A stretch of 64,000 nucleotides of DNA from an uncultured Lachnospiraceae bacterium. Its GTDB lineage: Bacteria; Bacillota; Clostridia; Lachnospirales; Lachnospiraceae. The DNA lies in contig CAJURU010000001.1 of the NCBI GenBank assembly GCA_910588845.1, positions 45,301 through 109,300 on the forward strand. Direction: 5' to 3'. The translations under genes and the position numbers were made by a program. Positions 55,728-64,000 of the stretch are shown piece after piece. Within the stretch, counting starts at the first letter, position 1. Each line of letters opens with the position of its first letter. Under the pieces are notes generated by a model. It did no database searches. It was not told the DNA's origin and saw nothing but the letters and a program-made list of their open reading frames with translations.

Positions 55728-57233
55728 ATGACATTTATTTCCGCAGAGTTTTATATCTTATTACTGTTTGTGGTAATCGCATATTTTGCGATACCTTTGA
55801 AATACCGCTGGACGGCGCTGCTTATGGGGAGTCTTGTCTTTTATATCTTTCAGGGCATTGAGATGCTTCCAATGTTATTAGCGGCGACGGCTGTAGGATG
55901 GCTGTCAGGACTTGGCATTGGCAGAGTCTATAGCGATGAGGGACAGGGGGCGCAGGAAGCCAAGAAAAAAGCGAAGCTTGTAAGTGGAATTGGGATTATA
56001 ATTCTCATTGCAGTCCTGACGCTTGTGAAATGTACGCGCTATATGCCTGAGAGTATGGCGGCAAAGATTATTGTACCGTTGGGAATCTCTTATTATACGT
56101 TTTCCATTATCTCTTATTTGATTGATATTTACCGCAGGAAATACCAGCCGGAGATGAACGCGCTGAAATTCCTGCTGTTTACAGCGTTCTTTCCCAAAAT
56201 TCTTCAGGGACCGATTGCGCGATACGACAAGCTGGCTAATCAGTTGTACGAGGGGCATCGTTTTGATTATCGGCGGACGTGTTTTGGCTTGCAGCTTTTT
56301 CTGTGGGGCCTGATTAAGAAATTGGTAATTGCAGACAGGCTTGCGATATTTACGGGCAATGTGTTTGGTGATATTCCCAGAATGTCGGGGAGTATGTTGT
56401 TGGTGGCGGCCATTTTTGCAACTGTAGAGCTGTACTGTGATTTCTCAGGATGTATGGACATGGCTTTTGGCGTCTCGCAGATTTTCGGCGTCGAGTTGGA
56501 GCAGAATTTCAAGCGGCCGTTTTTCTCAAAAAGCGCCGCGGAGTTTTGGAGGAGATGGCATATCACGCTTGGCGCGTGGTTCAAGGATTATGTATATATG
56601 CCCGTTGTGACGTCCCCGCGAATGGCAAAGATTCTCCAGTGGGCGAAAAAGCAGTTTGGCGCGCGGGTAGGAAAATCACTGATGGCGGTTATTCCGCTGG
56701 CGATTGTGTGGATTCTCACCGGCGTCTGGCACGGTACGGGCAAGGCGTACGTCGTCTGGGGCGTTTATTGGGGGGCGATGATTATCGCATCGCAGATATG
56801 GGCGCCGGAAATCAAGAAGCTCAGTCAGTTTCTTCACATTAACACAGAAGCGGAGAGCTTTCAGATTTTTCGCATGGTGCGTACATTTGGGTTATTCTGC
56901 ATTGGCAGGATTATTACGATCCCCAACAATCTGCATATGACCTTGCAGATTTTCCGCAAAATTGCGTTTGAATTCAATCCATGGGAACTTGTAGATGAGA
57001 CAATCTATACATATGGTTTGGATTGGAAAGATTTCTCCCTGCTGATGTGTATGTTTGTGTTGTTATGGGCGGTCAGTATGTTACAGGAAAAAGGAGGTCT
57101 TCGCACCCGGATTGCCGGATATAACCTGGGATTCCGCTGGGCGATTTATTATATTGCAATAATAGCGTTAATTATATTTGGTATTTATGGACCTGGTTAC
57201 GATGCCTCAAATTTTGTTTATATGGGATTTTAG
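55728..57233 (+). CDS. MBOAT O-acyltransferase (DltB/AlgI-like)
   Basis: A 501-residue membrane protein of the MBOAT family, with about 11 helices. FPKILQGPIARYDKL near residue 150 is typical of DltB/AlgI, and WHGTGKAYVVWGVYWG near 330 carries the catalytic His. These proteins take an acyl or aminoacyl group from a carrier protein inside and pass it across the membrane to the polymer. The carrier protein follows 17 bases downstream. AGGAG lies upstream of the ATG. The acyl group depends on the AMP-ligase and may not be D-alanine. Confidence 0.92.
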   Translation: MTFISAEFYILLLFVVIAYFAIPLKYRWTALLMGSLVFYIFQGIEMLPMLLAATAVGWLSGLGIGRVYSDEGQGAQEAKKKAKLVSGIGIIILIAVLTLVKCTRYMPESMAAKIIVPLGISYYTFSIISYLIDIYRRKYQPEMNALKFLLFTAFFPKILQGPIARYDKLANQLYEGHRFDYRRTCFGLQLFLWGLIKKLVIADRLAIFTGNVFGDIPRMSGSMLLVAAIFATVELYCDFSGCMDMAFGVSQIFGVELEQNFKRPFFSKSAAEFWRRWHITLGAWFKDYVYMPVVTSPRMAKILQWAKKQFGARVGKSLMAVIPLAIVWILTGVWHGTGKAYVVWGVYWGAMIIASQIWAPEIKKLSQFLHINTEAESFQIFRMVRTFGLFCIGRIITIPNNLHMTLQIFRKIAFEFNPWELVDETIYTYGLDWKDFSLLMCMFVLLWAVSMLQEKGGLRTRIAGYNLGFRWAIYYIAIIALIIFGIYGPGYDASNFVYMGF

Positions 57234-57250
57234 AAAAGGAGATTAGAATT

Positions 57251-57478
57251 ATGGAAGAAAAAATTTATGAATTATTATCAGAAGAATTTCCAGAAATTGA
57301 TTTCAAGGAGTCAGACACATTGGTGGACGACGGAATTCTCGATTCCCTGACAATTACGGGAATCATTGCCACACTGACGATGGAATTCGGGATTACGATT
57401 CCCTATGAAGAGATTATCGAGGACAATTTTAATTCGATTGCCGGACTGGCAAAAATGGTTGAGAAACTTTCCAGCTAG
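57251..57478 (+). CDS. Acyl carrier protein (DltC-like)
   Basis: A 75-residue acidic helical protein with the phosphopantetheine site GILDSL; Ser32 is the attachment residue. The size and the EFGITIPYEE segment match small carrier proteins such as DltC. It lies between the MBOAT and the AMP-ligase, the order expected for charging by the ligase and unloading by the MBOAT. AAAGGAG lies upstream. Confidence 0.9.
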   Translation: MEEKIYELLSEEFPEIDFKESDTLVDDGILDSLTITGIIATLTMEFGITIPYEEIIEDNFNSIAGLAKMVEKLSS

Positions 57479-57537
57479 GATGTCATTTTTGGCGCCATTT
57501 GAGACGACTTTTACAGTAATTCAGTCAGGAGGACGAA

Positions 57538-59580
57538 ATGTATAAGACGATTGTGGAAGCAGTGCTTGCGCATGGGCGGGAACCCGAACTTGCCGGGAAG
57601 ACAGCGGTTGGTTTTAAGAACGTGAAGATTACCTATGCACAGCTCTGTAGTCAGATAAAAATTGCCGCGCATAAACTGCATACGGAATACGGTGTAGGCC
57701 GTGGCGATATTGTGATGCTGACGGCAATGTCGAAGCCGGAGTATGTAGTTATTTTATTGGGGGCGCAGTATTTAGGGGCAGTGACTGTGCCTTTGGACAA
57801 GAAATCAAAAGAAAAGAATATCCTTGACGTGTATCAGTTTATCAATCCCAAGCTGCTGCTAACGGACAGCAAGGCGGCACAAGCGGAGAAGGTTTCTTTA
57901 AAGAAGTTTTATCAGGAAGTATCAGAAGAGGATGAGAAGGGCCTGGAACCGGAAATGGAATATGCTCTGCCGGAAGAAGAGGACGTGGCGGAGATGTTGT
58001 TCACGACTGGAACTACAGGTACGCCAAAAGGGGCTATGCTCACATACAGAACGCTCTATGCAAGTACGCACAATACCTGGAATGGGGTGGGAATGCAGAC
58101 TTCCGACGTCGTGTTGATTCCCTTGCCGCTCAACCATTCGGTCGGTATGCGCGTACTGCGGACGGCGTTATACGTCGGCGCAACAATCGTAATCCAGAAC
58201 GGGTTTACGTTTGCGAAAGAGCTTGAGCGCAACATTACAGATTTTGCCTGCACGGCGCTCGTCAGTGTTCCAGCGTCCATTGACCTGATTATGCGCCAGA
58301 TGCAGGAACAGTTTGCCGAGATTCTTGGCAGATTGCGTTATATTGAATTTGGAGCGGGTTCCCTGAGCTATGATATGAAGAAAAAGCTGACGGCTCTTTT
58401 GCCGAACACCACAATCTTTAATACATGGGGCTCTACAGAGACTGGCGGGGCAATTTTTTTGAATGTTTCGGCAAGGCCGGATAAATATATGGCGCTTGGC
58501 AAGCCTATCGAGGGCGTTACCCTGAAAGTTGTAGATGAACAGGGCAGGCAGATTGAGGCGAGGGATATTGACACGGCCGGCAGGATGGTCTTAAAGGGCG
58601 ACATGCAGATGGCGGGTTATTATAATCTGCCGGAGGAAAATGCCAGGACATTAGTGGACGGATGGTTATATACCAATGATTTAGTGTATACAGATGACGA
58701 GGGTTACGTCTATATGTTGGGACGTGCCGATGCGATTATCAATGTCGGAGGGGAAAAGGTCTCTCCGATTGAGGTTGAGAATATTGCCCAAGAGTTTGAA
58801 CAGGTGCGGGAATGCGGCTGTATTGGCGTCAAAGACCCGGACGATACATTGGGGTTTGTACCGGTGCTCTATGTGGTTCCAGAGGGAAATGAGTTTGACC
58901 GCGGCGCATTGGCCAAATTCCTTTCAGCTAAGATGGAAAGCTATAAGATTCCGCATAGATATATTGTGATTGAGGAGCTTCCGCGCAATCGTATGCAAAA
59001 GCTGGACTATAAGGCGTTGCGGCAAATGTGGGAGGAAAACGGTGACGAAGAGTTGATGAATCCTGTAATCCGGGCTATTTATAATCGGCACAGCGTCAGG
59101 GACTTTACGGATACGCAGATTCCAAGGGCAAAGCTGGAGATGATTGTCAAAGCTGGTATTTATGCTCCTTCCGGGCATAACATGCAGACCTGGAAATTTA
59201 CGGTAATCCAGGATGCGGGCACGATTGCGCATTTCCGTGAGGTCGTCTCAGAAGCAGCGAAAGAGAAGGGCGTTTATTTTTATGGGTTTAATAACCCGGT
59301 TACGCTGGTGCTCGTCTCAAATGACAGAAGGAATGAAAACAGCATTCAGGACAGTTCCTGCGCGGCGGAGAATATTATGTTGGCGGCAGGCTCTTATGGA
59401 ATCGGTACTGTTTGGCTGAATGCCTTAAAGACAATTTCCGATGAACCCAAAATACGAGAATTATTGGATTCTTATGGAATCCCTAAGACGCATATTGTAT
59501 GGTCTACAATTGCCATGGGTTATCCGGCGAAAGAACCGAAAGCCCTGGCGAAAAAGATGGGAGTTATCCAGTGGTTGTGA
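57538..59580 (+). CDS. AMP-ligase fused to a nitroreductase-family domain
   Basis: A 680-residue fusion. Residues 1-500 form an adenylate-forming ligase: A3 LFTTGTTGTPKG (154-165), A5 NTWGSTETGG (295-304), A8 GRADAIINVGGEK (395-407), and the A10 Lys in NRMQKLDY (K488). Residues about 508-680 form an FMN nitroreductase-family domain: RHSVRDFTD (517-525) and APSGHNMQTW (543-552), then a CAAENIMLAA segment. Known DltA has no such domain. It may activate an acid, load it on the carrier and oxidise or reduce it there. The substrate is unknown. CAGGAGG lies upstream. Confidence 0.88.
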   Translation: MYKTIVEAVLAHGREPELAGKTAVGFKNVKITYAQLCSQIKIAAHKLHTEYGVGRGDIVMLTAMSKPEYVVILLGAQYLGAVTVPLDKKSKEKNILDVYQFINPKLLLTDSKAAQAEKVSLKKFYQEVSEEDEKGLEPEMEYALPEEEDVAEMLFTTGTTGTPKGAMLTYRTLYASTHNTWNGVGMQTSDVVLIPLPLNHSVGMRVLRTALYVGATIVIQNGFTFAKELERNITDFACTALVSVPASIDLIMRQMQEQFAEILGRLRYIEFGAGSLSYDMKKKLTALLPNTTIFNTWGSTETGGAIFLNVSARPDKYMALGKPIEGVTLKVVDEQGRQIEARDIDTAGRMVLKGDMQMAGYYNLPEENARTLVDGWLYTNDLVYTDDEGYVYMLGRADAIINVGGEKVSPIEVENIAQEFEQVRECGCIGVKDPDDTLGFVPVLYVVPEGNEFDRGALAKFLSAKMESYKIPHRYIVIEELPRNRMQKLDYKALRQMWEENGDEELMNPVIRAIYNRHSVRDFTDTQIPRAKLEMIVKAGIYAPSGHNMQTWKFTVIQDAGTIAHFREVVSEAAKEKGVYFYGFNNPVTLVLVSNDRRNENSIQDSSCAAENIMLAAGSYGIGTVWLNALKTISDEPKIRELLDSYGIPKTHIVWSTIAMGYPAKEPKALAKKMGVIQWL

Positions 59581-61577
59581 CAGAGAAAAACAACAGTCTG
59601 AAAATTGTCGTCTGCCTGATGGTTGGCGTAATCTTTTCGGGTATGGTTTCTGTCATGTACCTGAGCGGGAGTGTCAATCTACAAAAGTTTTATGATGTTG
59701 GCGCGATTTATGATATAATCAGTACGGAATACGAGAAAACAGCAGAGAACTGGCAGTACAATTACAGCACAAAATTGGTAGAAATCAGCGCTGAGACAGG
59801 CCGCCATCCATTCCAAATTTACAGTAAGCAGAAGAAGTGGAATTATCTTTATCTGGAGGTAAGGAACCTGAGCAGTCCCATCCATTGCCGGGCTGAGTTC
59901 TGTGACAGCATCGGCAATATTATCTATACAATGGATTGTGAGTTGCAGGAGGGGCGTAATGTTCTGAGTTTGCAGGAAGATAGCATCTATAGTTTTAACT
60001 TGGAGATGCAAGGTCCCTCTAAGTTTCACATTAAACGCCTGCAATTCCGGGAGCAGGCTCAGACTTTCGGCTGGGGGGAAGCCCTCATGGTATTTGGCAT
60101 CGTGTTTGGATGCTTTATCTTAGTCATGCTCTTTATTATGTTTTTGTTTCGGCGTGAGGAAATAAACACGAATTGGAGACGAAGCGTCTGGATTGAGAAA
60201 TTGCAGGAGGCTTACAGCTGCCTGCTGTGCAATGCGGCAGGGCTGCGCAAAGCAATTTCCGCCCAGAAGATACCATATGTCCGCAGGGCGCTTTTCTTTG
60301 TGAGCCTGCTGATTATTTATCTTATGTTTGTCAGCGGCTGGCGGTGGCAGACGTTGTCACGCAGAAGGCTGGTGTTTTTACTTGGCGTTTGCCTGTTGCT
60401 TGCAGCAGTTATCTCAGCCAATCCTAAGAGACGCACGGTCAATTGGAAAAATCCCCTGATGTCTGCCTGGCTTGTTCTGTGTGTGATGTGTATCGTTTCC
60501 GAGTTCATAGTGGGAAAAAGATTTGAGCACGTAGGCGTTTTCATGCTGGGATTTATGGGTCCTTTTTATTTGGCCTGGGGGACCATGAAGAAACCGGATA
60601 ATTTGTTAAGGGATTTTCTGGCGGCAATGAGGTGGAGTTATTGGGCTGCTTGTTTTTTCTGCTTATTCTTTCGCCCGGCCATTGCCGGTATTCGCTATAT
60701 GGGCATTTATTTTAACCCTAATTCTTTTGCCGGTTTCCTTGCCACAGTAAACATTGCATTTTTAATCAGTTTAGATGAAAATCTGAATAAGGAAAAGCTG
60801 AAGTTTGGCGTACTCTGCAAAAATGCGCTGGCGCTTGCCAGTATATGTGGATTTTTGCTGATGACAGAGAGTCTTACGTCCATTGCGGCGTATCTGGCGC
60901 AATGGGTGGTGTTTGTCTGGAAGCAGTTCCCCAGTGAAAAGACGCATAATTATCAAAAAAATCTCAGGGCATATGCGTTGACAGCTCTTGTCGCCATTGC
61001 CGTCACCTGGATACCGGGAAAACTTTGGCTGGAACATGTGCCGGATCTGCTAAAGACAAAAATTTCATTTGAGGGCGACGCCTATGTGACGCAGGGAAAT
61101 CCGCTGACGCTGGTTGCAAATGCAGCGTTGGAGCCGGAAACAGGGGTGGCGGAGCGTGTGTTAAGTAAAGTGAGGAGCGGCGACTGGGATTCGTTGTTCA
61201 GCAGCAGAACGGAAATTTGGAAGGAGTATTTCCGTCAGATGAATCTCTTCGGACATGATAATTATCTGGAAAGCCTTAACGGCAAAGCAATGAGCGCCCA
61301 CAATACATTGGTGCAGATGATGAGTTATCATGGAGTATTTGTAGCAGTGCCTTACCTTGTTATCCTGTATTACAGTATAAAATATGGGATTTTAGCTGTT
61401 TTTTACAAAAAGCGGTCAGGCATGAGTTTGTTTTTTCTGCTGGTTACCGTCAATTATATTCTCCAGGGGTTTGCAGAAGATTTGGCGACGCCGTTCTTCT
61501 ATATTAGCTGGCTGACATTTTTCATTGCCTTGGGAGGCATTGCCAATCAGCCTGTGAAACGAAGTGTAAGAGGGTGA
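59577..61577 (+). CDS. O-antigen ligase/polymerase-like membrane protein
   Basis: The frame is open from 59499, but the GTG at 59577 overlaps the previous stop (GTGA) and gives 666 residues beginning VTEKNNSLKI, a normal cytoplasmic start before the first helix. After one helix (about 10-30) comes an outside beta-rich stretch of 130 residues, then about 10 helices. GIYFNPNSFAGF and, near the C-terminus, MSAHNTLVQM match the Wzy_C/WaaL-type O-antigen ligase pattern. It would join or polymerise lipid-linked glycans outside the membrane. No ribosome binding site is close; coupling is likely. Confidence 0.72.
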   Translation: MTEKNNSLKIVVCLMVGVIFSGMVSVMYLSGSVNLQKFYDVGAIYDIISTEYEKTAENWQYNYSTKLVEISAETGRHPFQIYSKQKKWNYLYLEVRNLSSPIHCRAEFCDSIGNIIYTMDCELQEGRNVLSLQEDSIYSFNLEMQGPSKFHIKRLQFREQAQTFGWGEALMVFGIVFGCFILVMLFIMFLFRREEINTNWRRSVWIEKLQEAYSCLLCNAAGLRKAISAQKIPYVRRALFFVSLLIIYLMFVSGWRWQTLSRRRLVFLLGVCLLLAAVISANPKRRTVNWKNPLMSAWLVLCVMCIVSEFIVGKRFEHVGVFMLGFMGPFYLAWGTMKKPDNLLRDFLAAMRWSYWAACFFCLFFRPAIAGIRYMGIYFNPNSFAGFLATVNIAFLISLDENLNKEKLKFGVLCKNALALASICGFLLMTESLTSIAAYLAQWVVFVWKQFPSEKTHNYQKNLRAYALTALVAIAVTWIPGKLWLEHVPDLLKTKISFEGDAYVTQGNPLTLVANAALEPETGVAERVLSKVRSGDWDSLFSSRTEIWKEYFRQMNLFGHDNYLESLNGKAMSAHNTLVQMMSYHGVFVAVPYLVILYYSIKYGILAVFYKKRSGMSLFFLLVTVNYILQGFAEDLATPFFYISWLTFFIALGGIANQPVKRSVRG

Positions 61578-61581
61578 AGGA

Positions 61582-63570
61582 ATGGGAAAAAGAAGAAAAC
61601 TTCATATATTTCTGTTCCTTCTTGCCGGAGCGCTGGTTAGCGTGATGCTTGTGATGATGCGTCTGGGAGGGAGCGTGAACTTTCAGGAATTCATATCAGC
61701 CGGCAGGGTATATGATGTTGAGCCGGCCAGGCTGCGTATGGGTTCAGAAAATTGGCTTTATGAGAGAGAAAATGGCGGACACCGTCTGTTGAGTGATAAG
61801 GCAATGATCCGTTATCGCCCAAGCGATACGGTGCAGACATGGAGTTTTCTCTATATAACAGTGCGGGAGCTGAGCAAGGAGCCGGTAAACGGCATTCTCA
61901 GGTACTATGACGGCGAGAATGTAAAAATCCTGGAGCAGCCGATAACGCTTACCCAGGGACGGAATATGATTCAGATGGACAGTACGCTGCCTATTCGCAT
62001 ATTTGGGATTGTGATTCTGGACGCTGAGGGAGAATTTATTTCCATCTCGGATATACAGATTAGAACGACCCCTTCCTGGTTTACAGTCCCGCATTTCCTG
62101 GAACTGTTTGCCGTTGCCCTGGCGGGTATCTATGCCCTGATGGCAGTCTTTCTTGTTATTGGCAGAGTTCTTCGGGCAAAAATGCCTGGGGGTGGGTACG
62201 GTTTTCGTATCTTGCGCCTGCTTCTGGAGACTATGCAGGATGTTATCAAAGTTTTTGGGGATTTTCTGGGCAAGCGGATGGGTGGAAAGCTGTATCCCTG
62301 CCAGAGAGAATCTGTGCGCAAATTTTTATTCAGCCTGCTGATTGTGTGGATGATGGCTGGCAATGCGGCGGGATGGCTTGCGAGCAGGCAGATGTACCGC
62401 TACCATGTGCTCATATGCGCGCTGTTGCTTCTTTTTATATCTTTTGTATCTTGGGAGAAGCCGCTGCGAAACATATACTGGCGCGGGCCGTTGATGAAAA
62501 GCTGGCTTTTGCTTTGGCTGGGAATCATATTGTGCGACTTCTTTGTTGTCCGGGAGATGGAATCAATCGTCGGGTACGCCATGTTTTTCGCTGGGAGTGT
62601 ATTCGTATATTTCTGGCAAAATATAGAGAAGCCGGGTAGAATGCTTCTTGACTTGCTGGAGGCTTTGGAGCTCACTTTTTTCTTAGGCGTTGGTTATTGT
62701 ATGGTATTCCGCGGCAAACTGCCGGCGGTTGATTATAACGGTATGTTCCGAAGCGCTGAGGAACTCGCTATGTATGCAGTCCTGATGGGGCTGGTTTTCC
62801 TGGCGGATCTGGATCGGGTATTAGGCGGCCGGGGCGGATTCGCCTCTTATGTGAAAGATATCACCGGCGGGGCGGTCAGCATATTCCTTCTGTTGCGGAG
62901 TGGACATTTGCCGGGAATTGTGATTTTTCTGCTGCTTAGTATCTTATATATTCCGCTTCTGGCCAGGAAGCTGTATAAGAAATCAAAAAACTGGCGGGCG
63001 GTGTTTTTAAATGTTTTGGCGGCGGCAATTTTCGCCTATGCCTGTACCTGTCTTGTTTTTATCAGCACCAAATATTTTCCGCAGCTTTTGGGCCTGGATG
63101 TGCAATATGAAGACGAACTGCTTGTGACGAGGCTTGAGGGAGAGCAGAGAGAGCTGTATCTCATGCAGTTTCCACAGAGCCTGGACGGCGTTAGGACAAA
63201 GGAGGCCGAAAAACTTCCCATTATCTGGCGCACGTATGCCCGGCGGCTCAATTTGTTCGGACATGGAGGAGAGCAGAAGGTGTTTCGCCGTGAAATCGCG
63301 CCTTACAATGGATATCTGAAAATGGCGTACCAGCACGGAATATTTATCCTGCTTCCTTATGCGGCTTTTCAGATCATGTTCGCTGCCTATGGGGTTACCC
63401 GCTTTTTCCGTAAGAAAGGCGGAAAAAATATTTATTTGCTGTTTTTGGGTATTGTGTACCCGTGTTTTTGTTTCTGTACAAACGTGGAGATTTCCTGGGG
63501 ACATCCATTGTGGCTGAGTTACTATTTATCGGTGGGCTACCTGGGTAGGATAGAGACAGAGAAAAACTAG
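61582..63570 (+). CDS. Second ligase/polymerase-like membrane protein, divergent paralogue
   Basis: A 662-residue protein with the same layout as the previous one: one N-terminal helix, an outside region of about 130 residues, and about 10 further helices. LNLFGHGGE near the C-terminus matches LNLFGHDNY of its neighbour, and the first helix is followed by GGSVNFQEF versus SGSVNLQKF. The NPN and AHN motifs expected for an active O-antigen ligase are replaced (DYNGMF and PYNGYL). It starts 4 bases after the previous stop, so the two form a tandem pair. It may be a partner or a changed-specificity enzyme. Confidence 0.65.
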   Translation: MGKRRKLHIFLFLLAGALVSVMLVMMRLGGSVNFQEFISAGRVYDVEPARLRMGSENWLYERENGGHRLLSDKAMIRYRPSDTVQTWSFLYITVRELSKEPVNGILRYYDGENVKILEQPITLTQGRNMIQMDSTLPIRIFGIVILDAEGEFISISDIQIRTTPSWFTVPHFLELFAVALAGIYALMAVFLVIGRVLRAKMPGGGYGFRILRLLLETMQDVIKVFGDFLGKRMGGKLYPCQRESVRKFLFSLLIVWMMAGNAAGWLASRQMYRYHVLICALLLLFISFVSWEKPLRNIYWRGPLMKSWLLLWLGIILCDFFVVREMESIVGYAMFFAGSVFVYFWQNIEKPGRMLLDLLEALELTFFLGVGYCMVFRGKLPAVDYNGMFRSAEELAMYAVLMGLVFLADLDRVLGGRGGFASYVKDITGGAVSIFLLLRSGHLPGIVIFLLLSILYIPLLARKLYKKSKNWRAVFLNVLAAAIFAYACTCLVFISTKYFPQLLGLDVQYEDELLVTRLEGEQRELYLMQFPQSLDGVRTKEAEKLPIIWRTYARRLNLFGHGGEQKVFRREIAPYNGYLKMAYQHGIFILLPYAAFQIMFAAYGVTRFFRKKGGKNIYLLFLGIVYPCFCFCTNVEISWGHPLWLSYYLSVGYLGRIETEKN

Positions 63571-63586
63571 GAAAAGAGGGACTCGC

Positions 63587-64000
63587 GTGAAAATACTGAT
63601 AGAGAGAAATCAGCTTCTGCTGAAAAAATTAGGTCTGGCATTATTTGATATGTTTGCCGTCGTAGTGTCAAGCCTGCTTGCGCTTGTGCTGCGTTTTGAG
63701 GGCAATTACAGCGCTATCCCGCGGGAATATATTGATAGGAGTTTGCAGTATATCTCCATTGTGATGGTAGTCACGCTTATCATTTTCTATGTGTTGAGGC
63801 TGTACGGCAGTCTTTGGAGCTATGCGGGAGCGACGGAATTTATGAACATTATCATTGCCAGCGTATTGTCGTCAGGGGTTCAGATGGCGGTGATTGTGTT
63901 GATGGATATGAAGATGCCCCGCAGCTATTATGTATTTTATGGCATGTGTCTGTTTGGCATGGTGGCGGTCAGCCGCTATTCTTACCGCGTGCTGCGTACG
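63587..64000 (+). CDS. FlaA1/CapD-type nucleotide-sugar dehydratase, N-terminal part
   Basis: From the GTG at 63587 (AAGAGGG upstream) 138 codons are open to the window end. The N-terminus KILIERNQLLLKKLGLALFD and four hydrophobic segments, with LRFEGNY near residue 37 and a RLYGSLWSYAG segment, are typical of the membrane part of WbpM/CapD/FlaA1-like UDP-N-acetylglucosamine 4,6-dehydratases. The catalytic SDR domain would lie beyond the window. Such enzymes make UDP-4-keto-6-deoxyHexNAc for rare amino sugars, which may be another component of the polymer. Confidence 0.83.
   Translation, partial: MKILIERNQLLLKKLGLALFDMFAVVVSSLLALVLRFEGNYSAIPREYIDRSLQYISIVMVVTLIIFYVLRLYGSLWSYAGATEFMNIIIASVLSSGVQMAVIVLMDMKMPRSYYVFYGMCLFGMVAVSRYSYRVLRT

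Overview
The window is a single cell-surface polysaccharide megacluster with about 45 genes, all on the + strand. It most likely comes from a Gram-positive gut Clostridia of the Lachnospiraceae type. Reasons: strong AGGAGG-type ribosome binding sites and sigma-A-like promoters; an HPr with both His15 and the Firmicutes regulatory Ser46; secreted proteins built from InlB/Listeria-Bacteroides repeats and YG-type wall-binding repeats; TagF/LicD/Dlt-like wall-polymer enzymes. No species is named because the assignment rests on gene content alone. No stretch longer than 300 bases lacks a gene. The longest gaps are 1-183, 13112-13271, 38552-38692, 30829-30959 and 16152-16271, and each holds a hairpin or promoter that is described below.

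Layout. (1) 1-447: a duplicated nested-hairpin leader and HPr. (2) 457-13111: a rhamnosyltransferase-like GT2, rmlD, rmlB, lipid-linked-sugar GT2 synthases, several large GT-C-like membrane proteins, a Wzx flippase and a GtrB/GtrII pair. (3) 13272-21736: a secreted InlB-repeat protein with a DUF5722-like glycosidase-type domain, a frameshifted large membrane protein, rmlA, rmlC and a secreted transglutaminase-like protein. (4) 21817-30828: an ABC exporter with a Wzt-type carbohydrate-binding tail, a two-domain GT2, a methyltransferase-kinase fusion recalling the O-antigen terminator WbdD, the polyprenyl glycosylphosphotransferase that starts chains, and another GT2. (5) 30892-38551: a promoter, a second ABC exporter, LicD, phosphonopyruvate decarboxylase, a LicC-like cytidylyltransferase, a DUF115 protein, a phosphonoacetaldehyde-reductase-like iron ADH and a TagF-like enzyme. 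(6) 38621-54189: a promoter, a 1295-residue four-domain fusion, NeuB, NeuA-HAD, a Pce-like wall-bound metallo-beta-lactamase-fold protein, two TagF-GT4 fusions, a Fom1-like cytidylyltransferase-PEP mutase and ManA. (7) 54238-59580: a Dlt-like acylation cassette whose AMP-ligase is fused to a nitroreductase. (8) 59577-64000: two ligase/polymerase-like membrane proteins and the start of a FlaA1/CapD-type dehydratase.

How the parts fit. Rhamnose comes from rmlABCD. A complete route to a CMP-activated 2-hydroxyethylphosphonate (HEP) can be read: PEP mutase, phosphonopyruvate decarboxylase, phosphonoacetaldehyde reductase and a Fom1-type cytidylyltransferase. LicD and/or TagF-like enzymes are candidates to place it on a glycan. 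ManA, NeuB and NeuA-HAD would suffice for CMP-Kdn. A Pce-like esterase could trim the phospho- or phosphono-decoration outside the cell, and the Dlt-like cassette could add an acyl group. The likely product is a heavily decorated teichoic-acid-like phosphonoglycan. The gene families are read from sequence; the joint product is inference.

The most unusual items are the HEP phosphonoglycan pathway, the four-domain fusion at 38693-42580 whose parts match four neighbouring genes but whose first two domains look catalytically dead, the AMP-ligase/nitroreductase Dlt variant, the Pce-like protein, and the WbdD-like methyltransferase-kinase.
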